Assembly: GCF_036850765.1 (NCBI RefSeq)
Contig: NC_089494.1
Span: 61,746,309 to 61,810,308, forward strand
Origin: Saccopteryx bilineata
Taxonomy: Eukaryota > Chordata > Mammalia > Chiroptera > Emballonuridae
Direction of reading: 5' to 3'
DNA: 64,000 nt
Part shown: positions 56,741-64,000 of the stretch, piece after piece
Numbering within the stretch: the first letter of the stretch is position 1
How the letters are laid out: every line of letters starts with the position of its first letter
Position numbers and translations under genes: made by a program
Notes under the pieces: generated by a model
Told to the model about the DNA's origin: nothing
The model's input: the letters and a program-made list of their open reading frames with translations, nothing else
Database searches by the model: none

Positions 56741-57560
56741 TGTATACTACTATGTTATTAGATACAGGGTCTCAAGTAACAATGATACAAGGATATGCTA
56801 CTGATTAAGAAAACATTAAAAATAAAATAGGGCTAATCAAAGGAATAGGAAGAAAATTAACCCCAAGCACACACACAGTACATAGATTCCTAACAATTGA
56901 TACAGACCACCCATTAATGCTAAATGCTTTATAAGTTCTAATATAGAAAACATTCTTGGAATGGCTGAATAAGACATTATATAACAAAGAAAATGGAACA
57001 GTTCCTAAAACTAATTTGGCTATGGCAAAATGGACTGCAATTAAATTGTCTGTCCTACCTAAAACAATAAATATGTATACCCCAATACAATTTTTTTTTT
57101 TGTATTTTTCTGAAGTTGGAAACGGGAAGGCAGTCAGACAGACTCCCCGCATGAGCCCGACCAGGATCCACCCAGCATGCCCACCAGGGGGTGATGCTCT
57201 GCCCATCTGGGGCATTGCTCTGTTGTGACCAGAGCCATTCTAGTGCCTGAGGCAGAGGCCATGAAGCCATCCTCAGCGCCCGGGCTAACTTTGCTCCAAT
57301 GGAGCCTCGGCTGTGGGAGGGGAAGAGAGAGACAGAGAGGAAGGAAAGGGGGAGGGGTGGAGAAGCAGATGGGCACTTCTCCTGTGTGCCCTGGCCAGGA
57401 ATCAAACCCGGGACTCCTGCACACCAGGCCAATGCTCTACCACTGCCAATACAATTTTAATGGAGGACATACTCAAATTAAGAAAAAAATTCTGGAACTC
57501 CTAAAGAAACAAATTATTATACCTACTATTTTACCATATAATCATTTATTCTAGCCTGTC
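56741..57560 (+). pseudogene. ERV protease and start of reverse transcriptase (relic)
   Basis: The protease active-site motif LLDTGSQVTMIQG starts at 56755, with the DTG triad at 56761-56769. A stop follows near 56803. Downstream, a frame near 56995-57070 reads GTVPKTNLAMAKWTAIKL then VLPKTINMYTPIQF, and after the SINE at 57090-57446, HTQIKKKILELLKK and IIIPTILPYNHLF. This is the order of the protease C-terminus and the RT N-terminus of retroviral pol. The duplication CCAATACAATTTT marks the SINE between the two pieces. Broken by stops. Confidence 0.7.
57090..57446 (-). repeat. SINE family A (minus), 5'-truncated, inside the ERV
   Basis: Tail at 57090-57110; the head stops at CTACCACTG, so the first bases of the tRNA part are missing. 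CCAATACAATTTT lies at 57081 and 57447. Confidence 0.9.
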
Positions 57561-57572
57561 AAAAAGCCAGAT

Positions 57573-57908
57573 GAGCCTGACCAGGCAATGGCGCAGTGGA
57601 TAGAGCGTCAAACTGGGATGCAGAGGACCCAGTTTGAGACCTCGAGGTCGCCAGCTTGAGTGCGGGCTCATCTGGTTTGAGCAAAGCTTACCAGCTTGGA
57701 CCCAAGGTTGCTGGCTCGAGCAAGGGGTTACTCGGTCTGCTGAAGGCCCACGGTCAAGGCACTTATGAGAAAGCAATCAATGAACAACTAAGGTGTCGCA
57801 ACGAAAAACTAATGATTGATGCTTCTCATCTCTCTCTGTTCCTGTCTGTCTGTCCCTATCTATCCCTCTCTCTGACTCCCTCTCTGTCTCTGCAAAAAAA
57901 AAAAAAAA
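57573..57908 (+). repeat. SINE family B inside the ERV
   Basis: Head GCCTGACCAGGCAATGGCGC, A-run at 57893-57908. Confidence 0.9.
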
Positions 57909-57952
57909 ATACATTATAGAAATCTATAATTCCTACAATTAATTATATATAA

Positions 57953-57992
57953 AATTCTTATATATATATATATACACACACACACATATATA
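57953..57992. repeat. (TA)n(CA)n microsatellite
   Basis: TATATATATATATA followed by CACACACACACA and TATATATA, close to imperfect repeats of AATTCTTACAATTAATTA. Confidence 0.8.
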
Positions 57993-58149
57993 ATTCTTAC
58001 AATTAATTAAACAAACACTCTCCCAAAATTGAAAGATCACTCCCAGATACAGACACTAACATAAATAATATTAAGTAATATTACTGCTGGATCCAGAACT
58101 TATAATACAGGGATGGATTTATAATATCATATAGCTAATATATCTTATA

Positions 58150-58389
58150 GATAAGATAGACTTATCTGACATGTTCTTTCCTATATCTAGTAATGAAAAG
58201 AGCCAACTATGCATTCACATAGGCAGGCAGATAATATCAGTTTACTGGGTTACCACAGGCTATCTTAACAGCCCAGTGATAGCCCACAACCTTCTAAAGC
58301 AGACATCCAGCCTTTTCAGCAATACACAACACGCACCATGCACATAAGCCGTTATTTCTTATACTGATTACATCCTTATTTATGGTGAT
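58150..58389 (+). pseudogene. ERV reverse transcriptase palm relic
   Basis: The frame reads GYLNSPVIAHNLLKQ near 58250-58300 (the RT 'GLKNSP..' type motif) and VISYTDYILIYGD at 58351-58389. The catalytic YxDD box is YTDY here (58360-58371), so one catalytic aspartate has been lost. The solo LTR inserted immediately after this motif. Confidence 0.65.
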
Positions 58390-59081
58390 TGTGAAGCCAG
58401 TAGCCGCGGCCACCATCACAGCCGCCTGGCCCATACAGGTTTGCATTTGATTCGGACAGTCGGTAATGAAGCAACAGAGCCAAGAACTGGTGGGCCATTA
58501 CCTTTAATCCTAGCTTGCACTCGGTGGGCAAGTAAAAACACACACTGGGCTCCAAAACCTACTCATTCAGTATTCACAAAGCTACTGACTTATCTGAGTT
58601 TCCTAGAATCAAAGGTTTCTAGCTCACTAGCCTTATTCACTTCTGTTCCCCATCTCCTTCTCTCTGCACAAACTCTGCATAAACTGGCTTCTCCTTTAGC
58701 ACTCCACCATCTTGGCTGCTTTTCCTGGCCTCCTCCACATGGCCTTTCTCTGCTCTCCTCTCTAATATTAATCTCAGGAACCGAGAGAGCAAGCTCCCGG
58801 TCTGCCCCCATTTTATAGTGTAGAAATCCAAACCTTTAATGCAATATACAAATAAGGAAGTCTTTGATACAAAGCCACTTATCTGAGGCATAATGGGATT
58901 CTTCATGAGAGTGCACCACCCCACATCATGCAATCAGTCAAGGGTGTGGGGAAAAGCTTAGTCTTAAAACTAAACCTTAAGCTATAACCACCCTGCCTGC
59001 TTACAGCCTGTCTCCCACACCCAATGCAAACTATAAGTGAGCAAACTTATATATCATATTTACAAACTTATTTGACCAACA
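58390..59081 (-). mobile_element. Solo LTR (minus), 692 bp, inside the ERV pol
   Basis: It starts TGTGAAGCCAGTAGCC and ends TTATTTGACCAACA. The duplication GTGAT is perfect (58385-58389, 59082-59086). Removing it and one GTGAT rejoins the RT reading frame (IYGD then NLE). Its end matches the LTR 1 subtype. Confidence 0.92.
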
Positions 59082-59510
59082 GTGATAACTTAGAATAACA
59101 AACTAGAGTCAAGATAGACTTAATTAAATTCCTTATATTCAGAGAGTGGACAACCCAGGTAAAGTCCAAGGGCTTCAAACTACAGTAAAATTTCTAAGCA
59201 TAATTTGGTCCTCTGAAAGTGGGAAAATACCAAAGCCACTCATAAACAAAAGAGATTGCATACCAACTCCTACCTCTAAAGAAGTAGCTCAGAAACTGAT
59301 ATGATTGTTTATGTATTGGAAACAGCACATACTACATATGGAGATGATACTAAAACCAATCTATGAAATGACTGGAAAGAGTGGGAAATTTAGAGGGACA
59401 GAGACCCAAGAAGCAGCCTTTATTTATTTAAAAAATGCTATCTCAGCTTTTAAAATACTGACACTGGGTAATGTAGATTCTAAATATAAACTACACTGAA
59501 TATTCAGCTC
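59082..59510 (+). pseudogene. ERV RT C-terminal/connection relic
   Basis: Frames read RVKIDLIKFLIFREWTTQVK, then IIWSSESGKIPKP, and near 59330-59490 MILKPIYEMTGKSGKF and ETQEAAFIYLKNAISAFK, typical of the RT connection and tether of retroviruses. Interrupted by stops. Confidence 0.65.
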
Positions 59511-59518
59511 TATATTCA

Positions 59519-59951
59519 GCCTTGGCTGGTTGGTTCAGTGATAGAGTGTTGGCCAGGTGTGTGGAGGTCCTGGCTTTGATTCCCAGTCAGGGCACACAGG
59601 AGAAGTGACCATCTGCTTCTCCATCCCTTCCCTTCTTCTTCCTCTCTCCTTCTCTCTCTCTCCCCTCCCTGCAGCCATGGCTTGATTCAAGCAAGTTGGC
59701 CCTGACGCTGAGGATGGTTCCATGGCCTCACCTCAGGTGCTGAAATAGCTTAGTTGCTGAGCAACAGAGCAGCAGCCCCAGATGGGCAGAGCATTGCCTT
59801 GTAGGGGGCTTTTGAGTGGATCCTGGTTAGGGCTTATATGGGAGTCTGTCTTTCTAAGTAAAAGAGGAAGGAAGGGAGGGAGGGAGGGGGAGAGGGAAGG
59901 AGGGAAGGAAGGAGAGAGAAAGAGAGGGAGAGAAAGAGAGAAAGAAAGAAA

Positions 59952-60007
<56 letters not shown>

Positions 60008-60009
60008 AA
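59519..60009 (+). repeat. SINE family A variant with expanded (GAAA)n tail
   Basis: Head GCCTTGGCTGGTTGGTTCAG; the body ends near 59862 and is followed by GGAA/GAGA and then (GAAA)n to 60008. TATATTCA (59511) and TATATTCA (60014) flank the whole unit, so the microsatellite grew from the SINE tail. Confidence 0.85.
59863..60008. repeat. GGAA/GAAA microsatellite, about 145 bp
   Basis: (AGGAAGG)n, then (GAAA)n for roughly 70 bases. The long Ser/Phe/Lys/Arg open frames on both strands are translations of it. Confidence 0.95.
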
Positions 60010-60102
60010 ATCCTATATTCACAAGGGTTTGCAACATGGTCGCTGTGAACTAAAACTATAGGACCCCAAATTTTACCCAACTGGTTTCAGACTAAGAAGT
60101 TC

Positions 60103-60222
60103 CCAAAAGCAACCAATGAGTGCACGAGTCAGTGAAACAGTGAGTGAATACTTCCCTTCCCCCTACCCCTCTCTCCCTTCCTCTCTTTGTCTTTCTAAGA
60201 ATCAGTCAATAAATAGAAATAT
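60103..60222 (+). repeat. 5'-truncated SINE
   Basis: 'aaagcaaccaatgagtgcac' followed by a CT-rich tail and 'gtcaataaatag' looks like the 3' part of a B/D-type SINE. Confidence 0.6.
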
Positions 60223-60225
60223 TAA

Positions 60226-60375
60226 GCCCTGGCCAGATAGCTTGGTTGGTTGGAGCATTGTCCCAGAGTGCGGAGGTTGCTGGTTTGATTTCCCCATCAG
60301 AGCACATACAGGACCAGTTTGATGTTCCTGTCTCTCTTTCTCTCCCTCCCTCTCTCTCAAAAACAACAACAAAAA
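60226..60375 (+). repeat. SINE family D inside the ERV
   Basis: Head GCCCTGGCCAGATAGCTTGG and box B GGTTTGATTTCC; tail CT-rich with AACAACAAC. It follows directly on the truncated SINE. Confidence 0.88.
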
Positions 60376-60379
60376 GAAG

Positions 60380-60985
60380 TTCTTAAGCTCGGAGAACATA
60401 CCAACCAATTGAAAGGCTGACCTGGGCAGTCTATAAGGGCCTACAAAATATAGAGCCACCAACAGAAAATAAATCAATTATACTTTAACTCCAATAGCCT
60501 GTTCTGGAGAGGCTCTATAACCATACATAAACAGCAAGGACAATGGAACATAGAGCTGTTTAGGTGTTCACACAGATATGCCAAATGATAGACTCATCGC
60601 ATGGGCACCTCACCAAACAGGTCATGCCAGTACACATGGCACCAGACGTGGTTAGAAAAAAGAAACGTGTATACCTACCAAATACCTCCACTTTCAGATG
60701 AAGAGATGTGAGAATTGCTGAAAGTTTAAAGTTGGGAAGTCATTAATGAACACTTCAGATAAAATCAAAGCAGACAGACCCTCCCAAGTTATACAAATTG
60801 ATTATACAGGACCATTGTTTATATCAGAGAATAAACTATATGCATGCATTATTGTAATACATGCTCAGGAATAGGATTACCCTATCCATGCAGGAAAAGT
60901 GATCAAAAATCCACATTTTAGAGCATTGGAAATCTGAACTGTTTGCTACAGTTATCCTAACAATTAAAGAATCTGATCAGGGAAC
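60380..60985 (+). pseudogene. ERV RNase H / integrase N-terminal relic
   Basis: Pieces read LTWAVYKGLQNIEPP near 60420 and LIAWAPHQTGHAST near 60595. Integrase begins with QIDYTGPLFISENKLY near 60794; the first catalytic Asp is at 60800-60802. The second, in SDQGT, is at 60975-60977. A SINE has duplicated CAGGGAACCC right there (60978 and 61367). Confidence 0.65.
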
Positions 60986-61366
60986 CCTTTTTTTTTTTTT
61001 TTTTTTTGTATTTTTCTGAAGCTGGAAACGGGGAGAGACAGTCAGACAGACTCCCACACGCACCCGACGGGGATCCACCCGGCACGCCCACCAGGGGGCG
61101 ATGCTCTGCCCCTCCAGGGCGTCGCTCTGCTGCGACCAGAGCCACTCTAGTGCCTGGGACAGAGGCCAAGGAGCCATCCCCAGCACCCGGGCCATCTTTG
61201 CTCCAATGGAGCCTTGGCTGCAGGAGGGGAAGAGAGAGACAGAGAGGAAGGAGGGGGGGGGGTGGAGAAGCAAATGGGCGCTTCTCCTATGTGCCCTGGC
61301 CGGTAATCAAACCCCGGTCCCCCGCACGCCAGGCCGACGCTCTACCGCTGAGCCAACCGGCCAGGG
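60986..61366 (-). repeat. SINE family A (minus) inside ERV integrase
   Basis: Tail T-run from 60986; head ending GGCCAGGGCC at 61366. CAGGGAACCC is duplicated on both sides. Confidence 0.92.
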
Positions 61367-61675
61367 CCCAGGGAACCCATTTTATAGGAAAGTGAATACA
61401 AGATTGAGCCAAAGAACAGAACAGAATGTAAAACTTCCACTTAACTTACAACACAACTGCCTCTGGATCAAATGATAGATATAATGGTTTGCTTATGCCA
61501 AAGCTCAGGCTGCTTACTAACGATCTAGATATAAAAGCTTTGACTAAAACAGTCTGGGAGGCAGCAAGATCTCTAAGTCATAGAGATAGGGATGGAAAAA
61601 CTCCTACTGAATTAATATTGCAAGAACTCACACAGAAAAGAATTAGCACTAACAACACCCAGAATCTAAGTTAAA
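61367..61675 (+). pseudogene. ERV integrase C-terminal relic
   Basis: After the SINE, frames read PKLRLLTNDLDIKALTK, VWEAARSLSHRDRDGKTP and LILQELTQKRI (61489-61650), the conserved C-terminal part of ERV-L-type integrases. The frame closes at about 61672. Stops precede it, so it is dead. Confidence 0.65.
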
Positions 61676-61679
61676 AGAG

Positions 61680-61925
61680 AGTAAGAGATGGGAGAAAGAG
61701 GAGAAAGGGTCTAAGAAGTACAAAATGCCAGTTATAAAATTAGTCATACGGATGTCATGTACAATACCATCAATTGTAATAACTGTGTGTAGTGTCAGAT
61801 GGTTACTAGACTTACAGTGATCATTTCATAAGGTATATAATGTCTAATCACTATTTCATACACCTGAAACTAATATACTATTGTATGTCAACTATAAATC
61901 AAAAATAAATTTTAAGAATAAATTT
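61680..61925 (+). repeat. LINE-1 3' end
   Basis: 'gtgatcatttcataaggtat', 'tcactatttcatacacctga' and 'atactattgtatgtcaacta' resemble an L1 3' UTR, followed by an A-rich tail. Confidence 0.65.
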
Positions 61926-62294
61926 TTTAAAGTATTAATCTAAAAATATGGTATATACAGTACTGGGGAAATTATAGCACCTACCACTAATAAAACTTAC
62001 TGGGTAACTAAAGAAAAAGGCATATTACATCAAATTGAATAAAATAATATGATGCCTCTATAAAGTTTTAATAGTGGACACATTTTTTGTATGGCATGAT
62101 TATTAGATGCCTAGTATTTACCCTAACATGATGCAAGGCAATTAAATTTGGAGCAACATTCGCAATAATGACCATAGCAACTATACATTTCCTTGAGTGG
62201 CAAGAACAACAACTAGGTATAATTAGAAATTTATAGGGCACTACTTTTATTTTGCAGGCATAATAAATCCACTCTGCATCTTCTAACTTATAAA
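61926..62294. other. Unassigned, possibly ERV-derived
   Basis: No motif recognised. It may be the 3' continuation of the ERV below the L1 end, but no reading frame supports this. Confidence 0.3.
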
Positions 62295-62296
62295 TA

Positions 62297-62823
62297 CAGT
62301 TGATCCTTTAACTACACAGGTTTGTACTGTGCATGTCCACTTATACGCAGATTTTTCTCAGTACATGCTGTAAATGTATTTTCTCTTCCTTAGGATTATT
62401 TAAATAAATTTTTCTCTCTCTACCTTACTCTATCTTAAGTATACAGTATATAATACACATATCATACAAAATATATGCTAATCAGCCTGACCTGTGGTGG
62501 TGCAGTGGATAAAGCATCGACCTGGAATTCTGAGGTCGCCGGTTCAAAACCCTGGTTTCCCTGGTCAAGGCACATATGGGAGTTGATGCTTCCTGCTCCT
62601 CCCCACTTTCTCTCTCTCTCTCTCTCTCCTCTCTAAAATGAATAAATAAAATCTAAAAAAAAAAAATGTGCTAATCAACTATTTATGATATTGGCAAGAC
62701 TTCCTGATTAAAAGTAGGCTGGCTACTAGTAGTTAAGTTTGTAGGAAGTCAGAAGTTATATGCAGATTTTTAAATGAATAGGGGTTCAGTGGCTCTACCC
62801 CAGTGTTATTCAAGGGTCAACTG
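62297..62823. mobile_element. Tigger-like (pogo) DNA transposon, split by a SINE
   Basis: Ends are CAGTTGATCCTTTAACTACA at 62297 and CAAGGGTCAACTG ending at 62823, each with TA outside. Internal 'gtccacttatacgcagattt' and 'atgtattttctcttccttag' match a common mammalian Tigger-type element. Old. Confidence 0.75.
62485..62664 (+). repeat. SINE family C inside the Tigger element
   Basis: Head GCCTGACCTGTGGTGGTGCA and tail AAAATGAATAAATAAAATC. TGCTAATCA flanks both sides. Confidence 0.92.
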
Positions 62824-62825
62824 TA

Positions 62826-63400
62826 TTGTGGGTCAGCGCCACATGTTGCCTGCTGGCCATACTATTTGCTTATTGCTCACTCTTGCATTCCATACTCATT
62901 GCAGCTATGAATATTTCTCTCACAGCTGCAGTAATAGCAGTTGTGTCATCATGCTAAGTTGGAATGCCACTTCCTCATCCAGAAACAATGCCACTGTCTA
63001 CTGTGACATCCTCTACTGCCTCCATGGATCACCATCCCAGTCACCTATTCTAACTGAGGACTCACCCAGCCCAACACTTCCACCCCACCCTTACCTTCAG
63101 CACCATCACTTACTAGGAAACCTTCAATCAATGGAAAATGAGTATTGAGGGAAGCTGACGAAACCATGGAAACCTCCACTTCAATTTCCACAAGAATCAA
63201 CAAGGATCCTGAAAAAATAATCAGTGAGGATCCCTATTAGACACCGACTCAGAGAATGGAGATGGGCTTAAACGACTAACCGACTCAGTTTTGTAGCCCA
63301 GCACATACACCAAGACAACCAGGCACTGACTTTTATACTCTTTCCTTGTCTTATCTCACTGAATTAGGAACTTTATCATATAGTGTTAAAACTTTTTTTT
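62826..63400. other. Unassigned sequence
   Basis: An open frame from 62774 to 63148 starts inside the Tigger element and has Cys- and Asn-rich stretches (SNSSCVIMLSWNATSSS) but no recognised domain. It might be a degraded viral env or chance. Nothing else seen. Confidence 0.3.
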
Positions 63401-63775
63401 GCCCTGGCCGGTTGGCTCAGTGGTTAAGCGTCGGCCTGGCATGCGGGAGTCCCGGGTTTGATTCCTGGTGGGGATACACAGGAGAAGCGCCCATCTGCTT
63501 CTCCACCCCTCTCCCTCTCCTTCCTCTCTGTCCCTCTCTTCCCCTCCCGCAGCCAAGGCTCCATTGGAGCAAAGATGGCCCGGGCGCTGAGGATGGCTCT
63601 GTGGCCTCTGCCTCAGGCGCTAGAATGGCTCTGGTTGTAACAGAGCGATGCCCCAGATGGGTTGAACATCGCCCCCTAGTGGGCATGCCGGGTGGATCCC
63701 AGTCGGGCGCATGCGGGAGTCTGTCTGACTGCCTCCCTGTTTCCAACTTCAGAAAAATACAAAAAAAAAACCACA
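63401..63775 (+). repeat. SINE family A
   Basis: Full-length copy. AAACTTTTTTTT lies at 63389-63400 and 63776-63787. The head has 'gtggttaagcg' where most copies have 'gcggtagagcg'. Confidence 0.92.
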
Positions 63776-63787
63776 AACTTTTTTTTT

Positions 63788-64000
63788 TTTTTTACAGAGT
63801 CAAAGAGAGGGATAGACAGGGACAGGCAGACAGGAACGGAGAGATGCAGAGATGAGAAGCATCAATCGTTAGTTTTTCGTTGCCCATTGTGTGCAACACC
63901 TTAGTTGTTCATTGATTGCTTTCTCATATGTGCCTTGACCGTGGGCCTTCAGCAGACCGAGTAACCCCTTGCTCGAGCCAGTGACCTTGGGTCCAAGCTG
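63788..64000 (-). repeat. SINE family B (minus), cut by the window edge
   Basis: The T-run tail and 'acagagtcaaagagagggat' begin at 63788; the copy runs off the window before its head. Confidence 0.9.

Larger units (their letters stand above)
55850..61675 (+). pseudogene. ERV-L-like endogenous retrovirus relic (gag/pol, broken)
   Basis: Sense-strand remnants of a pol gene occur in order: a gag-like stretch with NTGELTDLIRTAEEQG near 55890, protease, reverse transcriptase, RNase H and integrase. Each is riddled with stops and frameshifts. Inserts split it: SINEs at 56397, 57090, 57573, 59519, 60103, 60226 and 60986, and a solo LTR at 58390. The class (III, ERV-L-like) is inferred from the pol motif style and is not certain. 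No flanking LTRs are assigned, and no env is recognised. It encodes no intact protein. Confidence 0.65.

Noticed and set aside
59733..60080. Long Ser/Phe/Leu and Lys/Arg/Glu frames
   Set aside because: Pure translation of the GAAA microsatellite.
11510..64000. Search for the neighbouring gene expected downstream of WIPF1 (GPR155 in human)
   Set aside because: No membrane-protein exon or splice-flanked frame was found on either strand; the gene is presumably beyond the window.

Overview
The window is mammalian genomic DNA, almost certainly from a bat. Dense tRNA-derived SINEs with SINE names known from Chiroptera (Ves- and Rhin-1-like heads and tails) fill it, and several hAT and mariner DNA transposons look young. 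The SINE mix suggests a rhinolophoid bat (horseshoe or leaf-nosed), but that is inference. The only host gene I can support is the 3' end of WIPF1 (WASP/WASL-interacting protein 1) on the + strand: three terminal coding exons at 406-618, 3491-3604 and 8483-8538 with canonical splice sites, then a 3' UTR of roughly 3 kb. From about 11.5 kb to the end I find no host exon. In human the gene downstream of WIPF1 is GPR155 across a long intergenic gap (from memory), so this looks like that gap, filled with repeats.

SINE shorthand used below. Family A: about 370 bp, head GCCCTGGCCGGTTGGCTCAG, tail ending CAGCTTCAGAAAAATAC plus A-run. Family B: about 330 bp, head GCCTGACCAGGCGGTGGCGC, tail CTCTGTCCCTGT plus A-run. 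Family C: about 180 bp, head GCCTGACCTGTGGTGGCGCA, tail AAAATGAATAAATAAA (Rhin-1-like). Family D: about 160 bp, head GCCCTGGCCAGATAGCTTGG (Ves-like).

Layout. 1-8.5 kb: WIPF1 introns carrying two hAT elements, a mariner MITE, a LINE-1 ORF2 piece and SINEs. 8.5-11.5 kb: WIPF1 3' UTR. 11.5-25 kb: sparse old repeats (MIR, L2, MER5-like), a young hAT at 18.1 kb and a long probable LINE-1 5' piece at 21.4-23.7 kb. 26-29.4 kb: a Russian-doll nest of four solo LTRs of one family plus a hAT, all inside one SINE, each with readable target duplications. 30-47 kb: scattered SINEs, an 8-bp-TSD hAT, a palindromic mariner MITE, an L1-processed retrocopy of a class I retroviral transcript (37.5-38.4 kb), a solo LTR and an MLT1-like LTR. 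48.1-54.7 kb: a second nest, an LTR split by a nearly full-length but dead hAT with transposase, SINEs within it, a SPIN element inside a SINE, and a second LTR. 54.8-55.4 kb: a mariner with a truncated transposase ORF. 55.8-61.7 kb: an ERV-L-like provirus relic (protease, reverse transcriptase, integrase remnants), riddled with stops and split by SINEs and a solo LTR. 61.7 kb to the end: an L1 3' end, a Tigger-like element and SINEs.

No operon-like cooperation exists here. The biology is one host gene end plus an insertion history that can be ordered in time by nesting. The best candidates for something not described are the nested solo-LTR stack, the retroprocessed ERV transcript and the deleted mariner with arthropod-like transposase N-terminus.
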